The notes beneath the pieces are model-generated. The model had not been told where the DNA came from. It made no database searches and saw only the letters and a program-made list of their open reading frames with translations. Below are positions 1 to 8,993 of a stretch of 64,000 nt of DNA, in pieces. This DNA is from CAZUMJ01 sp964621605. Lineage in GTDB: Bacteria > Actinomycetota > Acidimicrobiia > Acidimicrobiales > Iamiaceae. The stretch covers positions 51,552 to 115,551 of the forward strand of contig CAZUMJ010000005.1 of assembly GCA_964621605.1 (NCBI GenBank), read 5' to 3'. The position numbers and the translations under genes were made by a program. Each line of letters starts with the position of its first letter. The stretch's first letter is position 1.

Positions 1-36
1 GTGCGCGCCCTGTTCGTGCGAACCGATGGAGGTGTC

Positions 37-951
37 ATGACCGCGGTCGTGACGATGAAGCAGATGCTGGACGCGGGCGTGCACTTCGGGCACCAGACCC
101 GCCGTTGGAACCCGAAGATGAAGCGCTTCATCCATGGTGAGCGCAACGGGATCTACATCATCGACCTGGAGCAGACGCTCAAGCGGGTCGAGACGGCCTA
201 CACCTACGTACGCGACCTGGTCGCCGAAGACGGCACCATCCTCTTCGTGGGTACCAAGAAGCAGGCGCAGGACCCGATCGAGTCGTTCGCCAACAAGTGC
301 GGCATGCCGTTCGTGAACCAGCGCTGGCTGGGCGGCATGCTCACCAACTTCGACACGATGGCGAAGCGCATCGCGAAGATGCAGGAGTACCGCCGCATGC
401 GTGACTCCGGCGAGTTCGCCGCGATGCCCAAGAAGGAAGCGCTGCTCATCGGGCGAGAGCTCGAGAAGCTCGAGCGCAACCTGGGCGGTATCGCCCAGAT
501 GGAGAAGGCTCCCGACGCGGTGTTCATCCTTGACACCAAGAAGGAGCACATCGCGGTGACCGAGGCCAACAAGCTCGGTCTCCCGATCGTTGCGGTCGTC
601 GACACCAACTGCGACCCCGACGTCATCCAGTACGTCATCCCGGGCAACGACGACGCGATGCGTTCCGGCTCGCTCATGTGCCGCGTGATCGCCGACGCCG
701 TCGACGAGGGTCGCCTCATCGCCGGCAAGCGTCGTCCGGCACCGGCCGCCCCGCGCCGCACGTCCGAAGAAGAGGCTCGCATCGCCGAGCAGCAGGCCCA
801 GGCTCGCCGTGAGGCGGCGGCGCAAGCCGCAGAGCGTGAGGCCCGCCTGGCTGCCGCGAAGGCCGCGCCTGCCGCCGACGCTGACGCCCCCGTAGCTGAC
901 GCCCCCGTGGCTGAGGCACCTGCCACCGACACCACCGCCACCGAGGAGTGA
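37..951 (+). CDS. rpsB: 30S ribosomal protein S2
   Basis: Ribosomal protein S2 of the 30S subunit. The first 235 or so residues are a complete S2 domain, with the family motifs GVHFGHQTRRWNPKM near the N-terminus, QRWLGGMLTNF in the middle and VDTNCDPD near residue 190. The frame is open from base 1, but the ATG at 37 is preferred because GGAGG lies at 28-32, four bases before it. The last 60 residues are an Ala/Arg/Glu-rich tail ending in imperfect ADAPVA repeats; such tails are common in actinobacterial S2 and probably disordered. It heads a cluster with tsf and pyrH. Confidence 0.97.
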   Translation: MTAVVTMKQMLDAGVHFGHQTRRWNPKMKRFIHGERNGIYIIDLEQTLKRVETAYTYVRDLVAEDGTILFVGTKKQAQDPIESFANKCGMPFVNQRWLGGMLTNFDTMAKRIAKMQEYRRMRDSGEFAAMPKKEALLIGRELEKLERNLGGIAQMEKAPDAVFILDTKKEHIAVTEANKLGLPIVAVVDTNCDPDVIQYVIPGNDDAMRSGSLMCRVIADAVDEGRLIAGKRRPAPAAPRRTSEEEARIAEQQAQARREAAAQAAEREARLAAAKAAPAADADAPVADAPVAEAPATDTTATEE

Positions 952-959
952 CACGACCC

Positions 960-1757
960 ATGGCCGATTTCACCGCCAAGGACGTGCAGGCCCTGCGCCA
1001 GGCCACCGGCGCCGGGATGATGGATGCCAAGAAGGCCCTGCAAGAGAACGACGGCGATCTCGACGCCGCGAAGAAGTGGCTGCGCGAGAAGGGTCTGGCG
1101 AAGGCAGCCGGCCGTACCGACCGTGACAACAGCCAGGGCTCTGTCGCCGTGGCCTCCGCTGGGAGTGCTGCTGCGATCGTCGAGCTCAAGTGCGAGACCG
1201 ACTTCGTCGCCAAGTCCGACCAGTTCGCCGGGCTCGTGCAAGACCTCGCCGACCTCGTCGCCAAGGGCGGCGAGGGGGCTGTTGAGCAGCGTCGCGACGC
1301 GATCGACGACCTGAAGGTCACCCTGAAGGAGAACATCGAGCTCGGCCGGGTGGTGTATGTCGAGGGCGCCGACGGCAACGTGGTCGACACCTACCTCCAC
1401 CGTCAGGACGGTCGTGGCGTGAACGGCGTCATCGTGGAGCTGGCTGGCGGCGACGCCGACCTCGCGCACGACATCGCGGTCCACATCGCGTTCACGAAGC
1501 CGAGCCACTTGCGTCGTGAGGACGTGCCTGCCGCCGAGGTCGACGAAGAGCGCGACACGCTCACCAACATCACACGCGCCGAGGGCAAGCCCGAGGCCGC
1601 CCTCGAAAAGATCGTCACCGGGCGTCTTTCTGCTTGGTACGCGGAGCGTGTGCTCCTCGAGCAGAAGTTCGTCAAGGACGAGAAGCAGACGATCGAGGCG
1701 TTGTTGGGTGCCGACCGCGCGCTGGTTCGCTTCGCGCAGGTCGTCATCGGCAGCTGA
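960..1757 (+). CDS. tsf: Elongation factor Ts
   Basis: EF-Ts, the guanine-nucleotide exchange factor that regenerates EF-Tu-GTP. The N-terminal UBA-like segment with LRQATGAGMMDAKKAL is diagnostic, and CETDFVAK and HIAFTKP belong to the dimerisation domain. It has 265 residues, the usual length. The frame opens at a GTG at 948, overlapping the rpsB stop, but the ATG at 960 gives the canonical MADFTAKDV start and GAGGAG at 943-948 serves it. It is co-transcribed with rpsB (8-base gap) and pyrH. Confidence 0.96.
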   Translation: MADFTAKDVQALRQATGAGMMDAKKALQENDGDLDAAKKWLREKGLAKAAGRTDRDNSQGSVAVASAGSAAAIVELKCETDFVAKSDQFAGLVQDLADLVAKGGEGAVEQRRDAIDDLKVTLKENIELGRVVYVEGADGNVVDTYLHRQDGRGVNGVIVELAGGDADLAHDIAVHIAFTKPSHLRREDVPAAEVDEERDTLTNITRAEGKPEAALEKIVTGRLSAWYAERVLLEQKFVKDEKQTIEALLGADRALVRFAQVVIGS

Positions 1758-1764
1758 GCTCGCC

Positions 1765-2529
1765 GTGGCTGACGCGACAAGCTCTCCCGCCGCTGGTTCG
1801 ACGTCGGCATCGTCCCCGCGTTGGCAGCGGGTGTTGCTGAAGCTCTCCGGCGAGGCATTCGCCGGAGAGCGGGGCTACGGCATCGACGGCGATGTCGTCG
1901 AGCGCCTTGCCGCAGACGTGGTGGCGGTGCGTCAAGACCTCGGGGTCGATGTCGCCATCGTGGTCGGCGCGGGCAACATCTGGCGTGGCATGACCGGCGC
2001 GGGCGCGGGCATGGACCGCGCGCAGGCCGACTACATGGGCATGCTCGCGACAGTCATCAACAGCCTCGCCCTGCAAGACCTCCTGGAGCGCCTCGGGCAG
2101 CCCACCCGGGTGCAGAGCGCGATCCACATGGCCCAGGTGGCAGAGCCCTACATCCGGCGGCGCGCGATTCGCCACCTCGAGAAGGGGCGGGTCGTGATCT
2201 TCGCCGGGGGGACGGGGAACCCGTTCTTCACGACCGACACGACCGCGGCGCTGCGGGCGGTCGAGATCGAGGCGGGCGCCCTGTTGAAGGGCAGCCATTC
2301 CGGTACCGACGGCATCTACACCGACGACCCGCGCCGCAACCCCGAGGCCACCAAGCTCGACCATGTGTCGTACCTCGACGTGCTCAACCAGGGGCTGCGC
2401 GCGATGGACTCGACCGCGATCACCCTCTGCATGGACAACAACCTGCCGATCGTGATGTTCGACCTCATGGGCGAAGGAAACCTGCGGTCCATCCTCGAGG
2501 GTCAGTCGATAGGTACCCTGGTCTCCTAG
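1765..2529 (+). CDS. pyrH: Uridylate kinase (UMP kinase)
   Basis: UMP kinase of the amino-acid-kinase superfamily; phosphorylates UMP to UDP and is the committed supply point for pyrimidine nucleotides. Visible motifs are VLLKLSGEAF (phosphate loop), VVGAGNIWRG, the ADYMGMLAT segment and GTGNPFFTTDTTAALRA. The GTG at 1765, seven bases after the tsf stop, gives a 254-residue protein of family size with a short Ser/Ala-rich leader. The longer open frame upstream lies inside tsf and has no PyrH sequence. No strong ribosome binding site precedes the GTG, so translation may be coupled to tsf. Confidence 0.95.
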   Translation: MADATSSPAAGSTSASSPRWQRVLLKLSGEAFAGERGYGIDGDVVERLAADVVAVRQDLGVDVAIVVGAGNIWRGMTGAGAGMDRAQADYMGMLATVINSLALQDLLERLGQPTRVQSAIHMAQVAEPYIRRRAIRHLEKGRVVIFAGGTGNPFFTTDTTAALRAVEIEAGALLKGSHSGTDGIYTDDPRRNPEATKLDHVSYLDVLNQGLRAMDSTAITLCMDNNLPIVMFDLMGEGNLRSILEGQSIGTLVS

Positions 2530-2574
2530 GCGGACCACGCCGTCCCGATCCCCTTCTCTGGAGAGCCCCACGTC

Positions 2575-3144
2575 ATGAGCGCCGAGATGATCTCGCTGAT
2601 CCTCGACGACACCACCACCAAGATGGCGAAGGCGGTGGCACACGCCCGTGAGGAGTTCGCCGGCATCCGCACCGGTCGCGCCGCGCCGGGGCTTGTCGAG
2701 AAGATTCCTGTCGAGTACTACGGCGCCGAGACGCCGTTGCAGCAGATCGCCGGCTTCTCGGTTCCCGAGGCCCGCCTGCTCGTGATCTCGCCTTACGACA
2801 AGGGTTCGATGGGCGCCATCGAGAAGGCGTTGCGCAACTCAGACCTGGGTCTCAACCCCAGCAACGATGGGCACGTCATCCGCCTCACCTTCCCTCCGTT
2901 GACGGCCGAGCGCCGTAAGGACCTCGTGAAGGTGGTCAAGAACATGGCAGAAGAGGGTCGTGTCGCGGTGCGTAACCTTCGGCGAGCGGCACGCCACGAG
3001 CTCGACGGCCTTGCGAGCGACGGTGACGTCTCCGAGGACGACATCGCCCGTGCCGAGAAGGACCTCGACAAGATCACCCACGCCCAGGAATCGCAGATCG
3101 ATCAGGCGCTCGAGGCGAAGGAGCGCGAGCTGCTCGAAGATTGA
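2575..3144 (+). CDS. frr: Ribosome recycling factor
   Basis: Ribosome recycling factor, which with EF-G splits post-termination ribosomes. It has 189 residues, full length for the family, and contains the expected FAGIRTGRAAPGLVEKI, PLQQIA, LNPSNDGHVIRL and PPLTAERRKDLVK segments followed by the long charged helix of domain I. The ATG at 2575 follows a GGAGAG sequence. It sits 45 bases after pyrH, in the order pyrH-frr-cdsA that is widely conserved. Confidence 0.96.
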   Translation: MSAEMISLILDDTTTKMAKAVAHAREEFAGIRTGRAAPGLVEKIPVEYYGAETPLQQIAGFSVPEARLLVISPYDKGSMGAIEKALRNSDLGLNPSNDGHVIRLTFPPLTAERRKDLVKVVKNMAEEGRVAVRNLRRAARHELDGLASDGDVSEDDIARAEKDLDKITHAQESQIDQALEAKERELLED

Positions 3145-3183
3145 GCAGCGCCGCACCCTTTCCGCGCCACCAGGAGGCCACCC

Positions 3184-4764
3184 ATGGACGATCGTTACGG
3201 ACACCCACCGGCAGATGACGGCTCGAAGAACTCGACCGAGGGCGTGCGCATCATCGGCGCAGAAGAGGCCGCCGAGGCGCTCGAGCGGGGCGACGTCGCC
3301 GAGCGACTGTCGGAGCGGGAGCAGCGCCCCAGCCCGCGCCCGGCTGCGGTCGAGGGTGAGCGACCGTCGTTGCGCTTCCCGCTCGCTGCCGATGCCGACC
3401 CGACCGGCGTGTTCCGTCCGCCGGTGATCCCGGCCGACCTGCCTGGCAGCGTCCGCTCGCAGGGGCCTGCCAGCGAGCCTGTCGACCTTCCGCCGTGGAC
3501 CGACCCGCCCACGGGAGAGGTGCCAGCGGTGCTGCTGCGCGACGACAACGAGGGCGACGACCTCGATGCCTGGTCGTCGTTCGCGGCGTCGCCCCCACGC
3601 TGGCAGGGGAGCGACGACGACTGGGATGACTCGTTCGACGCGTCCTCCCTCGGTGACGACGAGACCCGTGTCGGTGCGCTCGACGAACGTGACCGGCCGC
3701 TTCCGACCGACCTGTTCGACTTCCCAGAGCTCGATGACGAACCGAGCGACGTGCCGTTCGTGGCGTTCCCGTCCCGCACCCGCCTCACCATCGAGCCAGA
3801 CGATTCGCTCGACGCCACCTACGACGAGGTGGCGCTGGGCGCCGACGCAGGCGACGAGGTCGAGGCGAGCCCGGCTCGGGTCGTGCGGCGACGTGTCGGG
3901 GCGCCGGGCTCGGCGCGCAGCGAGCAACGCGGGCTCGGCTCAGCCGCGCAGGCCGGCCGCGACATCCCGACCGCCATCGTCGCCGGTGGTGCCATCGGCC
4001 TGGCGGCGCTGGTGCTGTTCGCGCTCGGATCGGTCACCGCGACCGCCCTGGTGGTGGTGATCCTCGGCCTCTGCGCAGGTGAGTTCTTCGGTGCGGTGCA
4101 GCGTGGTGGCGCCCGGCCGGCGGCGCTGCTCGGCCTCGTCGCGAGCGTGGCGTTCCCGCTGGCGGTGTACTGGCGAGGCGAACCGGCCTTCGCGGTCATG
4201 GGCGCCCTAACCGTGGTGTTCACGCTGTTGTGGTTCATGACCGGTGCCGGGCGTGACGCACCGGTGCTCGAAGGCGTCGGCATCACGCTGTTCGGTGTGG
4301 CCTGGATCGGCGTGCTCGGGTCGTTCGCCACCCTCATGCTGCGCGCTCCCGACGGGCGAGGCATGGTCCTCGCCGCGATCCTCGTGACGGTGGCGTACGA
4401 CGTGGCGGCGTTCTTCGTCGGTCGTGGCTGGGGGAGCAGGCCGATCTCGTCGATCAGCCCCAACAAGACGGTGGCGGGCTTGCTCGGCGGCGCCGCGGGG
4501 GCGGTCCTGATGGGTGTGTTCGTCAGCCTCGTGAAGCTTGGCGCGTTCCACCACCTGCAGTACGGGCTGATCCTTGGCCTGGTGGTGGCGGTCGTCGCGC
4601 CCCTCGGTGACCTCTGCGAGTCGATGATCAAGCGTGATCTCGGTGTCAAGGACATGGGCTCGGTCATCCCGGGCCACGGCGGCATGCTCGACCGTTTCGA
4701 CGCGCTGCTGTTCGTGCTCCCGGCGACCTACTACCTGATCGTCGCCTGCCACCTCGTCCCGTGA
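3184..4764 (+). CDS. cdsA: Phosphatidate cytidylyltransferase with long N-terminal extension
   Basis: CDP-diacylglycerol synthase, making the common precursor of phosphatidylglycerol, cardiolipin and phosphatidylinositol from phosphatidic acid and CTP. The C-terminal half (from about residue 258) has about eight membrane segments and ends in the CdsA signature SMIKRDLGVKDMG followed by IPGHGGMLDRFD. The 526-residue length is roughly double that of typical CdsA. The extra N-terminal half is acidic and disordered, rich in Asp, Glu, Ser and Pro, and probably cytoplasmic. AGGAGG lies just upstream of the ATG. The product feeds pgsA at 56.5 kb. Confidence 0.93.
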   Translation: MDDRYGHPPADDGSKNSTEGVRIIGAEEAAEALERGDVAERLSEREQRPSPRPAAVEGERPSLRFPLAADADPTGVFRPPVIPADLPGSVRSQGPASEPVDLPPWTDPPTGEVPAVLLRDDNEGDDLDAWSSFAASPPRWQGSDDDWDDSFDASSLGDDETRVGALDERDRPLPTDLFDFPELDDEPSDVPFVAFPSRTRLTIEPDDSLDATYDEVALGADAGDEVEASPARVVRRRVGAPGSARSEQRGLGSAAQAGRDIPTAIVAGGAIGLAALVLFALGSVTATALVVVILGLCAGEFFGAVQRGGARPAALLGLVASVAFPLAVYWRGEPAFAVMGALTVVFTLLWFMTGAGRDAPVLEGVGITLFGVAWIGVLGSFATLMLRAPDGRGMVLAAILVTVAYDVAAFFVGRGWGSRPISSISPNKTVAGLLGGAAGAVLMGVFVSLVKLGAFHHLQYGLILGLVVAVVAPLGDLCESMIKRDLGVKDMGSVIPGHGGMLDRFDALLFVLPATYYLIVACHLVP

Positions 4765-4795
4765 CGCTGATGGTGCCGGGGGAGGCGCGTCCCCG

Positions 4796-6019
4796 TTGAC
4801 TGTCACCGTCGCGCTGGCCGGATCGACCGGTTCGATCGGCACGCAGACCATCGATGTCGTGCGGGCGGAGCCCGACCGCTTCCGCATCGTGGCGTTGGGG
4901 GCCAGTGGCCGAAACCCTGAGGTGCTTGCGGCGCAGGCGCGTGAGGTCGAGGCACGTGTGGTCGCGGTGAGCGATGGCACGGCGGTGGCACGCCTGCGCG
5001 AGCTCCTGCCCGCATCGGTCGAGGTTCGTGGCGGCGACGATGCCATGGCGAGCCTTGGAGCCGAGGCGGAGGTGTGCGTGAACGGCGTCGTCGGGTTCGC
5101 TGGCCTTCCGGTCACCCTTGCGACGTTGCAGGCCGGTCGCCGCCTGGGCCTGGCGAACAAGGAGTCGCTCGTGGCGGCCGGGCCCGTGGTGCAGGTCGCC
5201 CGCCGGACGCCGGGGGCGGAGATCATCCCGGTCGACAGCGAGCACGCGGCGCTGCACCAGTGCCTCCGTTCGGGGGGCACCCACGACGGTGTGGGGTGTC
5301 GCACGGGTGAGGCGGGGGTGCCCCGACGCGTCGCCAAGCTCGTGCTCACGGCCAGCGGTGGGCCTTTCCGTGGCCGAAGCCGAAGCGACCTGGCCACGGT
5401 GACGGTCGAGGAGGCGCTCGCCCATCCCACCTGGGCCATGGGACCGAAGATCACGGTCGACTCGTCGACCCTCATGAACAAGGGCCTCGAGGTCATCGAG
5501 GCCCACGAGCTGTTCGGCCCGCCGGCGGGCGAAGCCGGGGTCGGGGTGGGTCTCGACGACATCGATGTCGTCGTGCACCCGCAATCGATCGTCCACTCGA
5601 TGGTGACCTATGACGACGCGTCGACGATCGCCCAGCTCTCCTCGCCCGACATGCGTCTCCCGATCGGGTACGCGCTGGCGTGGCCCGACCGGCTCGGCAC
5701 GCCGTTCGGCGCGATCGACTGGCAAACCCTGGGCAGGCTCGACTTCGAGCCACCCGACCGTGAAGCCTTTCCGTGCCTCGACCTGGCGTACGAGGCGGCT
5801 CGCCGTGGCGGGACGGCACCTGCGTGGCTGAATGCCGCGAACGAGGTGGTGGTGGCGGCGTTCCTTGCCGGGAAGATCGCGTGGAATGCCATCGCGGAGG
5901 TTCTGTCCGACGTCCTGGTCCGGCATGATGGGACCGCCGCCGATTCGCTGGACGCGGTGGTCGACGTCGACCATCGTGCCCGCCGAGAGGCGGCCGCGCT
6001 CGTCGCCCGGCGGGCATGA
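4796..6019 (+). CDS. dxr: 1-deoxy-D-xylulose 5-phosphate reductoisomerase
   Basis: DXP reductoisomerase (IspC), the first committed step of the MEP isoprenoid pathway: DXP plus NADPH to 2-C-methylerythritol 4-phosphate. The NADPH-binding GSTGSIG is at residues 9-15, NKES near 120, the metal-binding DSEHA near 146, LTASGGPFRG near 185, and MGPKITVDSSTLMNKG with HPQSIVHSMV follow. It has 407 residues, normal length. The start is a TTG preceded by GGGGGAGG. It is the first of the trio dxr - site-2 protease - ispG, an order also found in mycobacteria. Confidence 0.95.
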   Translation: MTVTVALAGSTGSIGTQTIDVVRAEPDRFRIVALGASGRNPEVLAAQAREVEARVVAVSDGTAVARLRELLPASVEVRGGDDAMASLGAEAEVCVNGVVGFAGLPVTLATLQAGRRLGLANKESLVAAGPVVQVARRTPGAEIIPVDSEHAALHQCLRSGGTHDGVGCRTGEAGVPRRVAKLVLTASGGPFRGRSRSDLATVTVEEALAHPTWAMGPKITVDSSTLMNKGLEVIEAHELFGPPAGEAGVGVGLDDIDVVVHPQSIVHSMVTYDDASTIAQLSSPDMRLPIGYALAWPDRLGTPFGAIDWQTLGRLDFEPPDREAFPCLDLAYEAARRGGTAPAWLNAANEVVVAAFLAGKIAWNAIAEVLSDVLVRHDGTAADSLDAVVDVDHRARREAAALVARRA

Positions 6020-6074
6020 CCCACGCGAGCGGCGCGTCGTCGCTGCCTTGGCCGAGCCCGACCCAGGACGAGCA

Positions 6075-7592
6075 ATGACCGAGCTTCCTCCAGACTTCTC
6101 CTCTCCGGCGGGGGAGCCCGCGACGCACGATCAACCGGCGACGGCGTCCTCGCCGGTCGAGTCTCCTCCTGGTGCGACCGATTCCCAGTCGTTGCGGGCG
6201 GCGCTGCTGGTGCTCGGAGCGGCTCTGTTCACGTGGAAGTTCGGCTGGTGGGGCCTTGCCGTGCTCCTCGGGCTCGTGGTGATGATCACCCTGCACGAGC
6301 TCGGGCACTTCATCATGGCCAAACGCTCGGGCATGAAGGTCACCGAGTTCTTCTTGGGTTTCGGCCCCCGCATCTGGTCGGTCCAGCGAGGCGAGACCGA
6401 GTACGGCATCAAGGCGCTGCCGTTGGGCGCCTACGTCCGCATCATCGGCATGAGCAGCGCTGAAGAGGTCGCGCCCGAAGACGAGGCGCGCACCTACCGT
6501 TCCAAGCCCTTCTGGCAGCGTTTCGGGGTGGCCGTCGCCGGCTCCACCATGCACGGCATCCAAGCGTTGGTGCTGGTCTTCTTCTTGCTGGCGGTCGCCG
6601 GCATGCCGGGCGGAAGCGTGCTCGGGTCGACCGCAGAGCCGGCCGGCTGGAGCATCCGCGAGGTCGTGCCGAACTGCCCGGCAGCACAGGCGGGGTTGCA
6701 ACCGGGCGATCGAGTGGTCTCGTTCCCGCGGAATGGCGTTGACGATTGGGACACGGCGGCGAGCTACATCCTCAACCATCCCGGCGAGACGATCGACATC
6801 GCGGTGGAGCGCGACGGGCAGCGCATCGAGCGTTCGATCCGCCTGGCGGTGCGGGCCGATCCCGACGCTGCGGGCGGCATCCCCGTTGGCACCCTGGGCG
6901 TCAGCCCTGACCTCGACTCGCAGCCCAACGAGCGCGTCGGTGTGCTCCAGGCGATCCCGCAGACCGTGCGTGAGGTCGGCAAGACCCTGCGGGCGAGCCT
7001 GGCGGGGCTCGCGTCGTTCGCGAAGCCGTCCACCGTGCGTGACTTCGGGCGGCAGGTTGTCAACGCCTCGTCAGATCGTGCCGCCGAGGAGCGTGCGAAG
7101 AAGCTGAGCGAGCAGGCGACCCCGACAACCGCACCCTCGGCCCCCTCCTCTACCGTTCCCGGCCCGTCGGCGTCGCACGATCCGCTGTTTCCCGACCAGA
7201 CCGCCGCCGACAAGGCGTGCGCGGCCGCCATGGCGGCGGGCGCTGCGGGTGATGACCACGACCCCAACGCACGCCTCACCTCCATCGTGGGGGTCTTCCA
7301 GATGGGCAGGTCGCTGGGTCAGAGCGACGGGTGGCGTGCGGTGTTGGCACTGCTCGCCGCGATCAACATCTTCATCGGGGTCTTCAACCTCTTGCCGTTG
7401 CCGATCCTCGACGGCGGCCACGTCGTGGTGGCGGTCTACGAGAAGGTGCAGGAGTGGCGCCACGGCATGAAGACGAGGTACTTCGCCGACATCACCCGGG
7501 CCATGCCGGTGGTGTATGTGTTCCTTGTGCTGTTCGGCCTCCTGGCGGTGACCACCATCTATCTGGACACCATGAACCCGATCGTGAATTGA
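6075..7592 (+). CDS. Site-2 intramembrane metalloprotease (RseP/Rip1 family, M50)
   Basis: Membrane zinc protease that cuts transmembrane substrates such as anti-sigma factors. Zinc-binding HELGH lies at about residues 74-78 in the first conserved membrane helix. A PDZ domain follows (about 195-260, around the CPAAQAGLQPGDRVVSF segment), and the C-terminal LPLPILDGGH carries the third zinc ligand near residue 445. The ATG at 6075 is preferred over upstream in-frame codons because those lie inside dxr; AGGACGAG precedes it. A Ser/Thr/Pro-rich stretch near 345-375 is likely a disordered linker. Between dxr and ispG this is the syntenic equivalent of mycobacterial rip1, so a sigma-factor or cell-envelope role is inferred. 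Confidence 0.9.
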   Translation: MTELPPDFSSPAGEPATHDQPATASSPVESPPGATDSQSLRAALLVLGAALFTWKFGWWGLAVLLGLVVMITLHELGHFIMAKRSGMKVTEFFLGFGPRIWSVQRGETEYGIKALPLGAYVRIIGMSSAEEVAPEDEARTYRSKPFWQRFGVAVAGSTMHGIQALVLVFFLLAVAGMPGGSVLGSTAEPAGWSIREVVPNCPAAQAGLQPGDRVVSFPRNGVDDWDTAASYILNHPGETIDIAVERDGQRIERSIRLAVRADPDAAGGIPVGTLGVSPDLDSQPNERVGVLQAIPQTVREVGKTLRASLAGLASFAKPSTVRDFGRQVVNASSDRAAEERAKKLSEQATPTTAPSAPSSTVPGPSASHDPLFPDQTAADKACAAAMAAGAAGDDHDPNARLTSIVGVFQMGRSLGQSDGWRAVLALLAAINIFIGVFNLLPLPILDGGHVVVAVYEKVQEWRHGMKTRYFADITRAMPVVYVFLVLFGLLAVTTIYLDTMNPIVN

Positions 7593-7598
7593 GCTGAG

Positions 7599-8846
7599 AT
7601 GGAAGCGCCCTCTTCGACCCGCTACCCCCGCCGGGTGACCCGGCAGATCGTGCTCGCGCACCGCCGCAACCCGGTGGCGGTGGGCGGCGATGCGCCGGTG
7701 AGCGTGCAGTCGATGACCACCACGAAGACGGCCGACGTCGAGGGTACCCTCCAGCAGATCTACGCCCTGTACGGGGCAGGCGCCGACATCGTGCGCTGTA
7801 CCTGCAACGACCGTGAGGCCGCCGAGGGGCTGGCGCACATCGTGCCGCGGTCGCCCGTGCCGATCGTGGCCGACATCCACCACCAGTATCAGCGGGCGCT
7901 CGAAGCGCTCGAGGCGGGGGTGCACTGCCTGCGGCTGAACCCCGGCAACATCAAGAACCCGGCCCACATCAAGGCGGTGGCCAGCGAGGCACGCGACCGT
8001 GGCGTCCCGATCCGCATCGGGGTGAACGGCGGGTCGCTGCACCCCGACCTGTACAAGAAGTACGGCGATCGGGTCACCCCCGAGGCGATGGTCGAGTCCG
8101 CCATGGAGGAGCTCGCCTACTTCGAAGAGGTCGGCTTCACCGACGTCAAGATCTCGGTCAAGGCTTCGAGCGTGCCGCTGATGATCGAGGCGTACCGGCA
8201 GCTCTCCGAGGCGACCGACCACCCGCTGCACCTGGGCGTCACCGAGGCGGGTCCACCGCCCGCCGGTTTGCTGAAGGCCACGGCCGGTATCGCGACCCTG
8301 CTGGCCGAGGGCATCGGTGACACCATCCGCTACTCGCTGACCGCAGACCCCGTCGAGGAGGCGCGTGCAGGTCGGCAACTGCTCGAAGCCATGGGGTTAC
8401 GTGAGCGCAAGGGCCTCGACCTGATCGCCTGCCCGTCGTGTGGGCGTGCCGAGATCGACGTCATCGACCTTGCCAAGCGTGCACAGGAGGCGCTCGACGA
8501 CCGCAACCTGCCCCTTCAGGTCGCGGTGATGGGTTGTGTCGTGAACGGGCCGGGCGAGGCGCGCGACGCGGACCTCGGCATCGCCGGGGGCAACAAGCGG
8601 GGGCACCTGTTCGTGAAGGGCCAGAACGTCGCTGTCGTTCCCGAGGACGAGATGATCGAAGCGCTCGTCGATTGGGCGACGTTCATCGCGGAGCACGGAG
8701 TCGAGGCCGCGTTGGCACGCGTCGACACCGAGAAGGCGGCCCGAGCGGCGGCCCGAGATCGGTCGGCACTGCTCGAAGCGAAGGGCGCCGACGCGAACCA
8801 TGCCGAAGAGCGCATCGAGCACATCCGGTCTGTCGGCGCAGACTGA
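7599..8846 (+). CDS. ispG: 4-hydroxy-3-methylbut-2-enyl diphosphate synthase (flavodoxin)
   Basis: IspG (GcpE), a [4Fe-4S] enzyme converting MEcPP to HMBPP, the penultimate step of the MEP pathway. Seen: the N-terminal VQSMTTTKTADVEGT motif, LRLNPGNI, RIGVNGGSL, GVTEAGPP, and cluster cysteines in CPSCGR (about residues 278 and 281) and GCVVNGPGEA (about 313). It has 415 residues, slightly longer than typical because of a charged C-terminal tail. It starts six bases after the protease gene, so dxr, the protease and ispG are almost certainly one operon. A hairpin at 8852 closes it. Confidence 0.95.
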   Translation: MEAPSSTRYPRRVTRQIVLAHRRNPVAVGGDAPVSVQSMTTTKTADVEGTLQQIYALYGAGADIVRCTCNDREAAEGLAHIVPRSPVPIVADIHHQYQRALEALEAGVHCLRLNPGNIKNPAHIKAVASEARDRGVPIRIGVNGGSLHPDLYKKYGDRVTPEAMVESAMEELAYFEEVGFTDVKISVKASSVPLMIEAYRQLSEATDHPLHLGVTEAGPPPAGLLKATAGIATLLAEGIGDTIRYSLTADPVEEARAGRQLLEAMGLRERKGLDLIACPSCGRAEIDVIDLAKRAQEALDDRNLPLQVAVMGCVVNGPGEARDADLGIAGGNKRGHLFVKGQNVAVVPEDEMIEALVDWATFIAEHGVEAALARVDTEKAARAAARDRSALLEAKGADANHAEERIEHIRSVGAD

Positions 8847-8851
8847 CGTTC

Positions 8852-8871
8852 TCGCGTGCCACGGCACGCGA
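8852..8871 (+). terminator. Hairpin terminator after ispG
   Basis: Perfect 8-bp stem TCGCGTGC / GCACGCGA around a CACG loop, beginning 6 bases after the ispG stop. There is no U-tract, as is common in actinobacterial terminators. A second small stem (GGCCC-TAA-GGGCC) lies at 8896-8908. Confidence 0.6.
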
Positions 8872-8928
8872 CAAGACGCATCACCGCAGGTCAAAGGCCC
8901 TAAGGGCCGGCGTCGCTCGCTGCATTTC

Positions 8929-8946
8929 TGAAACGTGTTCTAGAGT
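8929..8946 (+). promoter_or_regulatory. KstR-type operator overlapping a -10 box
   Basis: TGAAACGTGTTCTA at 8929-8942 matches every fixed position of the published KstR operator TnnAACnnGTTnnA, the site bound by the TetR-family repressor of steroid/cholesterol catabolism in mycobacteria and rhodococci. It overlaps TAGAGT (8941-8946), a plausible -10, so bound repressor would block RNA polymerase at the acyl-CoA dehydrogenase promoter. Whether the cognate regulator is KstR itself or another family member, such as the TetR gene at 11238, is inference. Confidence 0.7.
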
Positions 8947-8993
8947 ACGACCGTGGACGTGCAGGGGGATCACCAGCACCGAACGGGGCACGC

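Noticed and set aside
204..1508. Long minus-strand ORF of 434 codons opposite rpsB/tsf
   Set aside because: It is antisense to two certain genes, Arg/Ser/Ala-rich without motifs; a normal by-product of high-GC codon bias. The same applies to other long antisense frames, such as 2839-3927, 4664-5974, 7071-8378, 12549-12839 and 32156-34297.
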